Virus record (IMG/VR): IMGVR_UViG_3300042449_001328
Location: 1 to 64,000 of that record
DNA: 64,000 nucleotides
Reading direction: 5' to 3' (one strand)
Origin: a virus
Position 1 is the first letter of the stretch, and each line of letters starts with the position of its first letter. Below are positions 41,965 through 51,483 of this stretch, piece after piece. The notes below the pieces were generated by a model. That model was not told where the DNA came from. It ran no database searches and worked only from the letters and a program-made list of their open reading frames with translations. The translations under genes were made by a program, and so were the position numbers.

Positions 41965-43470
41965 CTATGTAGATGCTACAGTATAAGGGCCTACGTTTAA
42001 AAATCTCACTATTTTGCGCTGTGCAAAAACTACGGGTGTCCCAAAGAGGAACGCGATAAAACGCTTGCTCATTCCAAGTGTAGCTAAATCCAGCTTACCT
42101 AGAGGTGCCAATTGTTTGAAGCTCAATACGTCTTCTGACATTTCAGTACAGAATGCTTCTTCTGTATCAGGCAAGAACCTGTTGCGATCTCTAACTACGT
42201 TAGCTGCCGCTCCGTCAAATCCAGCAGTTCTTTGTGCTACCGATACTTTGAAGATAGGGAAGAAAACAATATTATCTGTAGTAGCGTTCACAGAAGGTGT
42301 AATCTTAGAACGGTAGATTTGATAACCAGTTGCTGGGTTTGCACCACCTGCGTCTGCAAAAGTCAAATCAACTGACTGACCTGCTGTCAAAGTGGTCTTA
42401 GTGGTGTTGTTTAACACTCGCAAAGAGCTTTCACCAAAACGGTTCAAAGCTGATACTGCGTAGAAAACTGCACCCAAAGCACCTGTATGAGTTTCTCCAG
42501 CCACAAACCTTGATTGACCTGCGTCTGCTACTAGGGCTGCGCCTGTAGCAGTTGGTGTGTTAGGGGCTTTTGCTGAAGTGGCTGTTGCAGATAAAGTTTT
42601 GGCTGCATCTTTCTTCATGCCTTTATCGTGCTTCAAAGCTACAGTACCGAATGTTGTGTCAATACCTTTGATTGGTGAACCTGGAGAAATTGCTTGTGGA
42701 GAAGCATTAACCAAGATACGTTGACGTTGGAAGTAGTCTTTGGCAAGACCTGCAATTACAGAAGGAGGTGCAAACAAAGCATCTACGTTACCGAAAGCAT
42801 CGTCTACTTGGATAGAAGCGTCCTCTACTGTTTTTTGGTTCAAAGAAGCACCACGCAAGTCAATGACCGCAGGTGATGTCAAGTAGTCATTCAATGAAGT
42901 GAATGCTGCGCCTGTACCTGTTGCACCGTGCTGTGCGTAAATTCCATTGAATTCTTGACCGATAATAGAAGCGTTCGCTTTGGTCAAGCTGCTGTTGGCT
43001 TTGCGAACAACCCACATTGTCTTGTTCTCAACTTCTTTGCGCATTGCGTCTACGTAAGAGCGAACAAGTTGGGCTTGGTAAGTTACCTCTCCAGTTACCT
43101 GAATATACTTTACCAATTCTGCTTTACGGATGTAAGTAGAATCTTCTACGTCTGAAAGTTCACCCTCAGAATAGAAACCTCCACGATCTGAACCGTAAGA
43201 AGATAATTGCAAATATTCCTCAACAGTGTTGTAAGCTGTTTGCTTAGGAATGGAATTCCAAAGCACGATGTCCTTCATGCGGAAATCGAGTAATTTTAAA
43301 GTAGTCTCTAAGCTCTCAGCTTTAAGAGGCTCTTGACCAAGTAGTTGGTTTGTAGTGTCACGACCAGTTACCGTTCCAGCTTGCATAGCTTTTAATAGGC
43401 TATCTACCTCCTGTTCGCTTCCGAAACCTCCGAAACCACTATCTTGATATGATGATAGATTTACGTCCAT
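41965..43470 (-). CDS. Major capsid protein
   Basis: The 501-residue protein follows the prohead protease and scaffold-like gene in transcription order. The N-terminal arm (residues 1-60) is Gly/Gln-rich and probably processed. The core shows HK97-fold features: long helix and E-loop region (FRMKDIVLWNSIPKQTAYNT; VKYIQVTGEVTYQAQLVRSY) and DVDALFAPP-like A-domain segment NVDALFAPPSVIAGLAKDYF. About 110 residues of Ala/Thr-rich insertion (ATATSAKAPNTPTATGAALV) form an extra surface domain. It ends at a strong terminator. Confidence 0.8.
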   Translation of the reverse strand: MDVNLSSYQDSGFGGFGSEQEVDSLLKAMQAGTVTGRDTTNQLLGQEPLKAESLETTLKLLDFRMKDIVLWNSIPKQTAYNTVEEYLQLSSYGSDRGGFYSEGELSDVEDSTYIRKAELVKYIQVTGEVTYQAQLVRSYVDAMRKEVENKTMWVVRKANSSLTKANASIIGQEFNGIYAQHGATGTGAAFTSLNDYLTSPAVIDLRGASLNQKTVEDASIQVDDAFGNVDALFAPPSVIAGLAKDYFQRQRILVNASPQAISPGSPIKGIDTTFGTVALKHDKGMKKDAAKTLSATATSAKAPNTPTATGAALVADAGQSRFVAGETHTGALGAVFYAVSALNRFGESSLRVLNNTTKTTLTAGQSVDLTFADAGGANPATGYQIYRSKITPSVNATTDNIVFFPIFKVSVAQRTAGFDGAAANVVRDRNRFLPDTEEAFCTEMSEDVLSFKQLAPLGKLDLATLGMSKRFIAFLFGTPVVFAQRKIVRFLNVGPYTVAST

Positions 43471-43508
43471 TTTTATTTATTTATTTAGTTTAATTGTTAC
43501 GATTTAAT

Positions 43509-44237
43509 TTACCCTGTTATTACGATATTATGAAGTCTCCTTAATTCCCTTGCCACTACACCAGCTTCTCTTTGGTCTACACCCAAAGCACCTGCTATCT
43601 CAACTGTTGAAGCGGCTTTTGCAAACATATTGTTCTCGTTGAAGTCATTGCCAGCTGCTTTTACCAAGGCTTCTACTACTTGTTTTTTGTTTCTTGAGAT
43701 TGATAATTCTAGTTCCCCTTCTTGTTTAGAAGCAAAGCGATCCACAAAATTTTGTGTAGTGATCGACTTAGGGCCTGGGTTAGCTTTTGATAAAGCGTTG
43801 ATTGTTTCTTTGATCTCATCCAAAGATTTCTTTAGATCGTTGTTTTCTTGTTCTTTGCTTGACAATAAAGTTGTCATGGCTTCAAACTTTGAATCGTATG
43901 ATTTAACGATTTCAGAAAGTTCTGCTTTAACAAGTTCTTGGGTTTCTGCTTTGTCGAATTTTTGAACAACCGTTCCCACGTTAGGCATTTCCTTTCCAGA
44001 AACTATTTCGCCTTCTTCAGGACCCATTGTAACAGAAGCTATTTTAGCTTTGATTTCTTCAGCCTTTTTCATGTACTCGTTGCCTTTTTTAAGGCACTCA
44101 CTCATTTCGGCTTTCATTTTTTCAATCTCGTCTTTCGACATGCCTTTTACAATTTCTTGTTCAGGTTCAGCTTTAATTAAGCCTAGGGCTTGCTTTGCTA
44201 TTAATATAGACTCTTCTGAAATTTTAGTAACTTCCAT
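43509..44237 (-). CDS. Scaffold-like protein, 242 residues
   Basis: A highly charged coiled-coil protein, MEVTKISEESILIAKQALGL onward (SKDEIEKMKAEMSECLKKGN; LLSSKEQENNDLKKSLDEIK), between protease and capsid genes, where the scaffold normally lies. The C-terminal 60 residues look globular with a winged-helix-like end (VEIAGALGVDQREAGVVARE). It could guide capsid assembly. Confidence 0.6.
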   Translation of the reverse strand: MEVTKISEESILIAKQALGLIKAEPEQEIVKGMSKDEIEKMKAEMSECLKKGNEYMKKAEEIKAKIASVTMGPEEGEIVSGKEMPNVGTVVQKFDKAETQELVKAELSEIVKSYDSKFEAMTTLLSSKEQENNDLKKSLDEIKETINALSKANPGPKSITTQNFVDRFASKQEGELELSISRNKKQVVEALVKAAGNDFNENNMFAKAASTVEIAGALGVDQREAGVVARELRRLHNIVITG

Positions 44238-44270
44238 ATTTAGATTTTTGAAATCTTTTTATTCGTTGAA

Positions 44271-44285
44271 ATTAAAAATACTTAA
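44271..44285 (-). promoter_or_regulatory. Promoter-type box, copy 10
   Basis: Minus-strand TTAAGTATTTTTAAT, 33 bp before the scaffold-like gene start at 44237. Confidence 0.5.
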
Positions 44286-44299
44286 AAAAAATATATGTT

Positions 44300-45166
44300 T
44301 TAAACTTTGGATTTCTGATCAATAATATTCACAAGCTCCCAGAATTTATCACAACTGTCTTTATCCATGTTGTGTTCTTGTACTAGGTTGGAGTATAGTT
44401 CCCCTTTTGAAAACATATAACCTTGTTTCTTTTTCTTTCTTGGATCAATTCCGTTTACGCTTTCAGTTTGAGTTACTCCACTTGAAGCCGCTGCTGTTGA
44501 TGCTGTTTGAATTCCTTCTGCTTTCCAGATTTTGATATTGAAGTCTTTGTCGATTGTCCTTCTTACTCCTTTGTCATCTGTTACGTCAACTAAATAAGGT
44601 GTGAATTCACCTCCGTTATTTACATTCATGTCGGCTTTTTCAAAGTCATAATGAATATCTTCAAAACCGCCTTTCATGATTTCCATTTTTGTCCCCTTGC
44701 ATTTTGGACTTGGTGTGATGGCTACGGCACTCAATTTTGACTTTAGGATTCTATTTTTATTTTTAGGGTCTCTCTGGAGTGCTTTCCCTTCAATGCTGAA
44801 GCCAAGACGTCTTGTGTCACTATCTCTTTCCAATATCTCACCCAAATCATATACGCTACGTGCTGTTTGACTAGATGGGTACAGTTTTCCTTCAATATAT
44901 AAATCACCATCTTTTACTTCAGCTTTTGTAGGTTCGCCTATAATAGCTAGTGGATCTTTGGTCCAGAGATGATGGAAATTTAAGGTGCCTCTTGCAAGCA
45001 AATCTGATAAATCCATTCCTTCTGGTTCAAGAGTTTCACCATCGCTATCAACGCCTTGTTTAGTAGTACTGGCAATTCCCTTTATGCGCATGTTTTGATA
45101 TTTATCAGTGCCTTCGCCGCCTTTTTCTATTTCAAAAGGAATGAATATTGAAAATTTATCTTCCAT
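44300..45166 (-). CDS. Prohead serine protease (HK97/S78-type)
   Basis: The 288-residue protein has GIASTTKQGVDSDGETLEPE, then LNFHHLWTKDPLAIIGEPTK (likely catalytic His) and KLSAVAITPSPKCKG (likely catalytic Ser), the order seen in caudoviral prohead proteases. A KGGEGTDKYQNMRIKG segment near residue 16 echoes the KGGEGS motif of the structural proteins nearby. It should trim scaffold and capsid proteins during maturation. Confidence 0.85.
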   Translation of the reverse strand: MEDKFSIFIPFEIEKGGEGTDKYQNMRIKGIASTTKQGVDSDGETLEPEGMDLSDLLARGTLNFHHLWTKDPLAIIGEPTKAEVKDGDLYIEGKLYPSSQTARSVYDLGEILERDSDTRRLGFSIEGKALQRDPKNKNRILKSKLSAVAITPSPKCKGTKMEIMKGGFEDIHYDFEKADMNVNNGGEFTPYLVDVTDDKGVRRTIDKDFNIKIWKAEGIQTASTAAASSGVTQTESVNGIDPRKKKKQGYMFSKGELYSNLVQEHNMDKDSCDKFWELVNIIDQKSKV

Positions 45167-45192
45167 CTCTATTTTATTTTTATTTTAAATTA

Positions 45193-46686
45193 TCAAACAA
45201 CTGCTATTTCATAATACGTTCCTTGATTTCTTTCTAGTAAGAAAGCATCCGCATTAGAGATTGAACTATTAAATAGAATTGCCTCTCCGATAACTCCAGC
45301 ACCAGCTCCATTGCCTAAAGGACTTCTTGCTCCTATCGTCAAGTTGCCCGCAGTGCTACTCTCTCCCCCAGAACCAGTCGCTCGTACAACCCCGTTTGTT
45401 CTTATATCATTCGCGCCAGCTGCGTATCTTCCAGTTGCAATAGAGTATGCGTTATTAGTAATATCTCCGTTGGATATATCCGCACCTGTTGTGTAACGCC
45501 AGTTAGTCGAACCAGATGGGCCGCCTAATGACCTTAGATTTGTGACTGTTGCTGTACTGCCCAATAGTGAAAAAAAATCCCTATCTGATGTTACTTCTGA
45601 ACGAGCCAAAACGTTCATTGTTTGTGGATTAGCTCCCCATAAGCTTGCATCTGCCGAGGTAGCCGTGTTGAATAACCATGTTGTAGCACTGAAGCGTATA
45701 ACAGGTTTGGTATTTTCAATATTTACTACACCACTCGTTACTATTTGTGGCTGGTTCCCTGCTGTTGTTTGGGTTGCGTTAAATCCATTTATTGATTGGT
45801 CGTACCAAGTCCTTACAAATCCGTTACCTTGGTTGGCTGTGGCTACTGTTTGTCGATATGTTTGAGCGGTTGCCCCTAGAGTTACTTGAGCACCCCATAC
45901 GTATTTATTATGCCCAACCGTTCGAGTGGCATCATTATCTGCTGCGGCACTTGCAATAAGTGCTGCGTAGTCGGTTACCAAGGGAATACTACCTGTAATA
46001 GACACCCTATACCATCCACCCCCCACATTGGTTATTGATGAGCTAGTATAAATTGCAACGCCTATAGCGTCCGCAGTTCCTATTGTCCCAGTGTCTAAGT
46101 TTACCCAACACCTAAATTGATTGCTTGGGCTTGTTATATGATACACACCAACTCTAACCCAAGTTCCTACAGTCGCTTTTTTAAGATATACCGAATGTGT
46201 AACCGTTAGCCCTAATGATAATCCAGCTATTGCTTGAGTTCTTGCACTATTTGTTGATGTACACGTTGTTAAATCAGCAGTCATCTGACCATTTGGGGCT
46301 AAAGCGGCGTTTGTTGTAACTGTTTCACCTGCTCCTGATAATAAATCCCACGCGACATTTTCGAACTGTTCTGAATAGGTCAATAAGTTCTGATACCCCA
46401 CGTGATTCATTAAATCCACTTGGTCTAAATCACCACTGGACGTAAACCCAATATTTGCCTCAGCATTATCTATATCCCTGCGTACTCTAATAGCATTACC
46501 TGTATAAGCATTTCTTAGTCTCCTTAATGAGTAAGCAGCAGAAGATTGAATACTTATTAAATCTAATGGGGTTAGTGGTATTGTTAAACTTTTATATAAA
46601 GTATATGGGGTAAAAATATTTACCGAAGTTGGTTTTTTCTTATCCTTAAAAGCAATTGTCATTGCTGACATTCTGTTTATTCTCAT
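45193..46686 (-). CDS. LamG / AbfB-like virion carbohydrate-binding protein
   Basis: A 497-residue protein. The motifs AAYSLRRLRNAYTGNAIRVR and NGFVRTWYDQSINGFNATQT match the 'YSlRkLrsaYtG.airVRR...TWYDQSG' signature of AbfB-type catalytic-domain relatives, which are frequent in virion proteins of Bacteroidota phages. An inserted carbohydrate-binding-module-like section (SEQFENVAWDLLSGAGETVT; GGWYRVSITGSIPLV) lies in between. It is probably a head decoration or fibre binding host glycans; enzymatic activity is unproven. Confidence 0.7.
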   Translation of the reverse strand: MRINRMSAMTIAFKDKKKPTSVNIFTPYTLYKSLTIPLTPLDLISIQSSAAYSLRRLRNAYTGNAIRVRRDIDNAEANIGFTSSGDLDQVDLMNHVGYQNLLTYSEQFENVAWDLLSGAGETVTTNAALAPNGQMTADLTTCTSTNSARTQAIAGLSLGLTVTHSVYLKKATVGTWVRVGVYHITSPSNQFRCWVNLDTGTIGTADAIGVAIYTSSSITNVGGGWYRVSITGSIPLVTDYAALIASAAADNDATRTVGHNKYVWGAQVTLGATAQTYRQTVATANQGNGFVRTWYDQSINGFNATQTTAGNQPQIVTSGVVNIENTKPVIRFSATTWLFNTATSADASLWGANPQTMNVLARSEVTSDRDFFSLLGSTATVTNLRSLGGPSGSTNWRYTTGADISNGDITNNAYSIATGRYAAGANDIRTNGVVRATGSGGESSTAGNLTIGARSPLGNGAGAGVIGEAILFNSSISNADAFLLERNQGTYYEIAVV

Positions 46687-46710
46687 AAACTTTTATATAT
46701 TCCCACAGTT

Positions 46711-46724
46711 ATTAAAAATACTAA
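46711..46724 (-). promoter_or_regulatory. Promoter-type box, copy 11
   Basis: Minus-strand TTAGTATTTTTAAT, 24 bp before the start at 46686. Confidence 0.5.
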
Positions 46725-46730
46725 TTTTAA

Positions 46731-49085
46731 CTACACTATGTTTAAATCGCTCACAAACGACTTTAAAAGCTCATTGTTCTCTTTGAAGAATTGATCTATC
46801 AATGGCTTTATTTTGCTGTTAAATACCTCTTTAGATACATGATTATCATCTTTGTGGTATGGAACACCAACGCTTTTATATTTTACAACATCTTCGCCTT
46901 CAACATTGACCGCATGATACTGCTCCAAAGCTCTGGCAAAACATTCACAAGTTCTGTTCACATAATCGCTATCTGTCTTTTTGTTCAAATTATTTCTGAA
47001 TGTATTGGCTATTTTCCCAGCAAGTGAATTAAAATCATCTGACGCATAATGTCTGTTTTTTGAATTACCCAATTGATTGTCTAAGAAGTGAGCAAATTCA
47101 TGAGCTAAAGTGAACCCAAACTTGCCATTTTCTTTATTGTCGCTTACACCGATTGCTTTCATTGATGGGTAATATAAACCTAAAGCATTTCTGGCGTGCA
47201 TCATTTTATCCCCACTGTGGCTTATCTTTAGGCCAAACTTTTTCGATATTGATGACCTGTCCCCAAATGATTTGTAAACTTCGTTCAATGAATTTTTTAT
47301 CTGCTCAATTTGCTGCTCTTTTATTTCTTTTCCGTTTTGCAATTTCACTTTCACTCCATGACTGTCAAGTAAAGTGTTTTTTGTCCCAGAGTCACCGTAA
47401 CTGGTCTCCCTGCCTTTATCAAAACTAGTGTTGTTCTCTTCTCTCTGTATACGTAAATCTTTTTTCCTCCACTGCAATTGATCTCTAACCTCTTTATACT
47501 CAATGACACAAGGATCATCGTAACTGTACGATCTTTTGCCCATATCAAAAGGGGTTTTGTAATCCTTGTTTACAAATTTTTTATACATGTCAAAATTAGA
47601 TTTCAACATACTGTTTTCATCTAATTGGCTTATCCTTTTGCCAGTAGGCAATTGGACAGGGGAATTTTTCATGTCTGGTATCTCTGCTATCTTTGCCTCT
47701 TTTGGCAAACCCTCCCATTGTTCCTTAGTGTATTTTTTCTTCTGTTTTTCAGAAAGCCTTTTATCATAATCAAATGGATAATACATTTTTATTTTTTCAT
47801 CACTCCATTCTGCTACTCTGGCCAGTATTTTCTTTGTTTCGTTTTCTTTCTTTTTGGCAATGATCGCTTTTGCAGTTTTTTGATAATAGTCTTGCATTGC
47901 TACCATTTGGTCTATCTGAACAACTGCATATTCTGATATATGGTTGTTCAATAATGCTCTATTATCTTCTTCCCATTTATTTTTATCAGAGTATTCATAT
48001 TTTTTGCCAGATATTTCTATTGCGTATCCATCTTTTTCATTGCCCCACACATTTGTTGGTGAATCTAACTCCAAGTAGCTGTACTTGCCATCAAGTATAT
48101 CCCTTTTCAACTGTTCGTTGTTCAGCTTATAAGAAGATGCTGTTTTATTATATCCATTTGTGGCCAACAAATAGGTATCATCACTTAATTTCACATAATC
48201 AAAAACAAAATTGTCCAACTTCCTTCCTGCAAAAACTGCAAGGTTTATATCTGGACACCAATTTGGTTTAGGCTTATCCAAAATACCTTCTTGTTCCACA
48301 AGCTGTATGTCCATTTGACTAATCAAGGTATAATCCAAGGCTTGTATTTTTTCACCCGATCTGGTTGTAAATTCCTTTACCTCAATATTGCTTTTTTGCT
48401 CTCCCTGTTTCTCTATGGTGTTGCTTACTGGAAGTTCACCGCTCTCTTTGCCAAACAGTTCTTTAACTGCCTTAAACCTGTTGCTTTCAGTAACATTGTT
48501 AATTATTTCAGAAGAATTTTCAACTGGAGGTATGCTTATCTCGCTTTCTGGCACTAGGGTATTGTTAACTTCATAACCTGCTTTATTATCAATAATTGAT
48601 ACACCACTTACCTCAAGTTCTTTTCCGTCAACCGTGACGTTAGTACTAACATCAACTAAATTCTTTAATTCTTTTGCTTGTTCTTTCTGTACAGTCTCTT
48701 GATATGTTTCTTCTGGCATTTTTGAAATCAAATTGGACATGATTTCTTCTTTTGCATTTAACGGGAAAATCCAACCCCCAAGGGTCTTGTTCCAACTACC
48801 TATACCAACATCTGATTTTATTTTTCTCAGCAATTCTAAATTAGCATAAGTGTTGCCTGTTATAAGCAAAGATTTATCTGAATATCTTGTAATTTTTAAA
48901 TCTAGTTTTGTATCCAGGGATTCGCCTAGTGGTAAATTTTCTTCTATCTTATCAGTACCTACCTCTCGGTACTGATAAAATGTTTTACCGCCCCTCTGTA
49001 CTTTTATGTATTCGTACCTTTTGCCTTTTTGGATAGTGTCTAAAACAGACTGTTCAAAAAAAAACCGTCTTCTGACTTTTTTATT
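46731..49085 (-). CDS. LPD/zincin polyvalent protein, probably made by -1 frameshift
   Basis: The frame is open from just after a TAA at 49086-49088 to the stop at 46731, about 780 codons. It has no ATG in its first 100 codons. An isolated TTG at 48869 is the only alternative nearby. The gene upstream overlaps its beginning in the 0 frame. Content: a KRYEYIKVQRGGKTFYQYRE segment, a small domain LITGNTYANLELLRKIKSDV...GWIFP, then LAHEFAHFLDNQLGNSKNRH and ECFARALEQY. The last two are the HExxH and second-helix signature of LPD1-type domains of polyvalent proteins, which are associated with injected phage effectors. Confidence 0.7.
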   Translation of the reverse strand, partial: NKKVRRRFFFEQSVLDTIQKGKRYEYIKVQRGGKTFYQYREVGTDKIEENLPLGESLDTKLDLKITRYSDKSLLITGNTYANLELLRKIKSDVGIGSWNKTLGGWIFPLNAKEEIMSNLISKMPEETYQETVQKEQAKELKNLVDVSTNVTVDGKELEVSGVSIIDNKAGYEVNNTLVPESEISIPPVENSSEIINNVTESNRFKAVKELFGKESGELPVSNTIEKQGEQKSNIEVKEFTTRSGEKIQALDYTLISQMDIQLVEQEGILDKPKPNWCPDINLAVFAGRKLDNFVFDYVKLSDDTYLLATNGYNKTASSYKLNNEQLKRDILDGKYSYLELDSPTNVWGNEKDGYAIEISGKKYEYSDKNKWEEDNRALLNNHISEYAVVQIDQMVAMQDYYQKTAKAIIAKKKENETKKILARVAEWSDEKIKMYYPFDYDKRLSEKQKKKYTKEQWEGLPKEAKIAEIPDMKNSPVQLPTGKRISQLDENSMLKSNFDMYKKFVNKDYKTPFDMGKRSYSYDDPCVIEYKEVRDQLQWRKKDLRIQREENNTSFDKGRETSYGDSGTKNTLLDSHGVKVKLQNGKEIKEQQIEQIKNSLNEVYKSFGDRSSISKKFGLKISHSGDKMMHARNALGLYYPSMKAIGVSDNKENGKFGFTLAHEFAHFLDNQLGNSKNRHYASDDFNSLAGKIANTFRNNLNKKTDSDYVNRTCECFARALEQYHAVNVEGEDVVKYKSVGVPYHKDDNHVSKEVFNSKIKPLIDQFFKENNELLKSFVSDLNIV

Positions 49086-51436
49086 TTAGTCTTTGCTTGT
49101 TCTGCTTTCCTAATCTCTATTTCCCTTTTTGCTGCATTACTTAATGTAGGATCTGAATGTGATTTCATTTTCATCAAAATATCATTTGACGTCCTACCAG
49201 CGTGTTCAGCTAGTTTTTCAGGTGAATGTTGGAATTTTCCCTTGCTGTTAGCTTTTTGTTGATCGTTATTTTCAGATTTAGAGATTAAAGTTTTTTTCTT
49301 TAACCTACTCTCCCACAAAATTTTACCGTCAGGGGTTAAGACATTATCATTTTTTACAAACTCTAGGCCATGTTGTTTTTCTGCTAATTCATAAAGCAAT
49401 GAACCTATTCCTTGACCCCTATGATTTGGATCTACTTGTACAGTTGTAGCTATTAAATTCGGTTTGAATTTGTTTTTTATATAAGTCATGTCTCCCACAT
49501 GATTGTTACCTTTTTTAGCAATAATTTTATATTCATTGTCATCCAAATGCTTTATATGAAATGAAGCATTTTCTCCATTTTTAAGTTTTTTTTCATAAAT
49601 AGGGTAACCTAAGTTTGTGTGACCTACAACAATTCCACCCCTATCCCCCTCAGCTTTTTCGAGATCGTTACTCTCACCCTTCTCAATTCCAAAATACTCT
49701 TTTAAGTGTTCTTTAGTGTCTTTAAATAAATCCGCTGCCATCCACTCGTTTACTGACATAAACTTTAATTGAGTAGCTTCGTTTTCTAAATCAATGTTAG
49801 CTAGAGGTGAAGTGCCTAAGTCTTGATAGAAATTTATGCAGTAACCGTTTAATGTTTGACCTGTTGGCAATTGCTTAGTGTAGCATGGAACTAGATAAGA
49901 GGATTTGTCAATGTCTAGATTTGTTTCTTCTTTGAATTCCCTGAATGCTGCTTCGTCTGGTCTTTCATCTCCGTCCACATGACCTCCAGGCAGCATCCAT
50001 TGTCCGTTATCTTCTCTTTTCATTAAAAGCAACTTTCCTTCGTGGTCTGTGTAGATAATTGCTACATAGTCTCCTTCGGCTTTTTTTAGCTCGTTGCTTA
50101 ATTCTTTCTTTTGCTTTTTAGCCTCTTTCTTTTGCTTTTCATCGTCATCCTCTTCTAGTATTTTTACTAGGTTCTTATGCTCTTCGATGAATTCATCTTT
50201 TGGGATTTCAACTTTTTCAGACTTTTTTATTTCACCTGAGATATGTTTTTTTACCGTATCTACTATTTGTTGTATAGAATCTCCTTCTTTAACATCTATA
50301 TTTATAAACTCAACATTTGGGTGTTCTTTTTTTATTTCTTCAAACGAAGTCTTATTTCTCCTATAATCTGAATTATTAAAATCGCCTACAGTAACATTGA
50401 TTATCTTTTTCAACCCATCATCTTCAATGTCTGAATTAAAGTTGCTCCAATCAGGTGTATGGTCTTTCACCCTTATTCCTATATCTCCAAACCTAGCATA
50501 GCCTTGATTCCCTAACGGGAAACCTAATGAGGCTTGTATGTCAAATTCAGCTTTAACTTGATTTTTTTCATCTAAATCGTAATCTTTGAATTTATGACCC
50601 GATAAAGCTGATTTAAAAGTAGTATGCCCTCTTACTCCACTTCCAATCCCTCCCTTACTCAACTCTATCTCCACAGCTAGTTGATATACTCTTTCGGCTG
50701 ATTCTAGGTCTAGGTTGTGAGATTTTTGGAGGTCGATTAGGATGTCGGCTTTAGAAACTTCCTCTTTTTCAACTTGAGTTTTATGGTAATTTTCACTCAT
50801 TCTATGAGCAGATTCATTAATGCTTGAATCTTTTATTTTACCATCACTGCGAGTACCATGTTTTTTATAAGAATCTGTTAATATTTTATTATGAGCATTT
50901 TGAGCATCTATATGGTCTTGTTTTGAAAAACTCGCATAATGATCCAAAACTTTTGATTTTGTTCCAGGTTTTAAATGAGATTCATAAATCGGTTTATTTG
51001 ATTGCGTAGTCCCTATAACTTTTCCGCCTTTAGAACCAACGCCGCCTTTCTCAATTAGCTCCTCTAACTCCTTCTCAGCTTTTTCTATCCCTTCGTGAAA
51101 CTTAGCTACCTTATTGATAAACTTATCTTCGTTCTTAGATCTCTTTTCTTGAAGGATTTGTTTTGTGGCTTGGATTTCTTCGTTGCCTTCTGATTTAACT
51201 AGGGCTTGATCGCAGGCTTGAATTTTAGATTCAAATTCCTGATCTATTTCATCGAAGTTTTCGATTGCTTTTTGCAAGTCCTCTTTGCCTAACTCAATTA
51301 CCTCCTCCAATGCCTCTGCTTTGCGTAGTTCTATTTGATCGGCAGTAAGATTGTTGCCTTGTTCATCTTGGATAACAACTCCGGGGATTTCTTTGATAGT
51401 GCCAAAAGCATTACGGATAGTTGAAAATAAATTCAT
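49040..51436 (-). CDS. Polyvalent protein with Nudix and GNAT domains
   Basis: The 798-residue product begins with a coiled coil (about 30-130). A KGGVGSKGG module (near 130) and KGGIGSGVRGH (near 262) follow. Then comes a Nudix hydrolase with the box GHVDGDERPDEAAFREFKEE (about 480-505), a KAEGDRGGIVVGHTNLGYPI motif, and a GNAT acetyltransferase with VDPNHRGQGIGSLLYELAEK (about 670). The tail is Lys-rich. A dnaX-type slippery heptamer A AAA AAG (49076-49082) and T9 (49056-49064) precede its stop at 49040. Multi-enzyme fusions of this type are thought to be packaged and injected to counter host defences; that role is inference. Confidence 0.75.
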   Translation of the reverse strand: MNLFSTIRNAFGTIKEIPGVVIQDEQGNNLTADQIELRKAEALEEVIELGKEDLQKAIENFDEIDQEFESKIQACDQALVKSEGNEEIQATKQILQEKRSKNEDKFINKVAKFHEGIEKAEKELEELIEKGGVGSKGGKVIGTTQSNKPIYESHLKPGTKSKVLDHYASFSKQDHIDAQNAHNKILTDSYKKHGTRSDGKIKDSSINESAHRMSENYHKTQVEKEEVSKADILIDLQKSHNLDLESAERVYQLAVEIELSKGGIGSGVRGHTTFKSALSGHKFKDYDLDEKNQVKAEFDIQASLGFPLGNQGYARFGDIGIRVKDHTPDWSNFNSDIEDDGLKKIINVTVGDFNNSDYRRNKTSFEEIKKEHPNVEFINIDVKEGDSIQQIVDTVKKHISGEIKKSEKVEIPKDEFIEEHKNLVKILEEDDDEKQKKEAKKQKKELSNELKKAEGDYVAIIYTDHEGKLLLMKREDNGQWMLPGGHVDGDERPDEAAFREFKEETNLDIDKSSYLVPCYTKQLPTGQTLNGYCINFYQDLGTSPLANIDLENEATQLKFMSVNEWMAADLFKDTKEHLKEYFGIEKGESNDLEKAEGDRGGIVVGHTNLGYPIYEKKLKNGENASFHIKHLDDNEYKIIAKKGNNHVGDMTYIKNKFKPNLIATTVQVDPNHRGQGIGSLLYELAEKQHGLEFVKNDNVLTPDGKILWESRLKKKTLISKSENNDQQKANSKGKFQHSPEKLAEHAGRTSNDILMKMKSHSDPTLSNAAKREIEIRKAEQAKTKIKKSEDGFFLNSLF
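49056..49082 (-). promoter_or_regulatory. Probable -1 ribosomal frameshift signal
   Basis: In the 0 frame ATA AAA AAG contains A AAA AAG, the classic -1 slippery heptamer. Twelve bases further on, GG is followed by nine T residues. A -1 shift at either place leaves the 0 frame before its TAG (49040-49042) and enters the 780-codon frame downstream. The -1 frame is closed by TAA just before this window (49086-49088). A four-base stem GTCT/AGAC lies just after the T-run. Confidence 0.65.
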
Positions 51437-51467
51437 CTTTGTTTTGTTGAAAGTATAATGATTGTAT

Positions 51468-51482
51468 TTAAAAATACTAAAA
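51468..51482 (-). promoter_or_regulatory. Promoter-type box, copy 12
   Basis: Minus-strand TTTAGTATTTTTAAA, about 30 bp before the start of the Nudix/GNAT polyvalent gene. Confidence 0.5.
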
Positions 51483-51483
51483 A

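Noticed and set aside
46731-48869. TTG start for the LPD protein
   Set aside because: The frame is open far upstream with conserved-looking sequence and no ATG, and joins the previous gene at slippery sequences.
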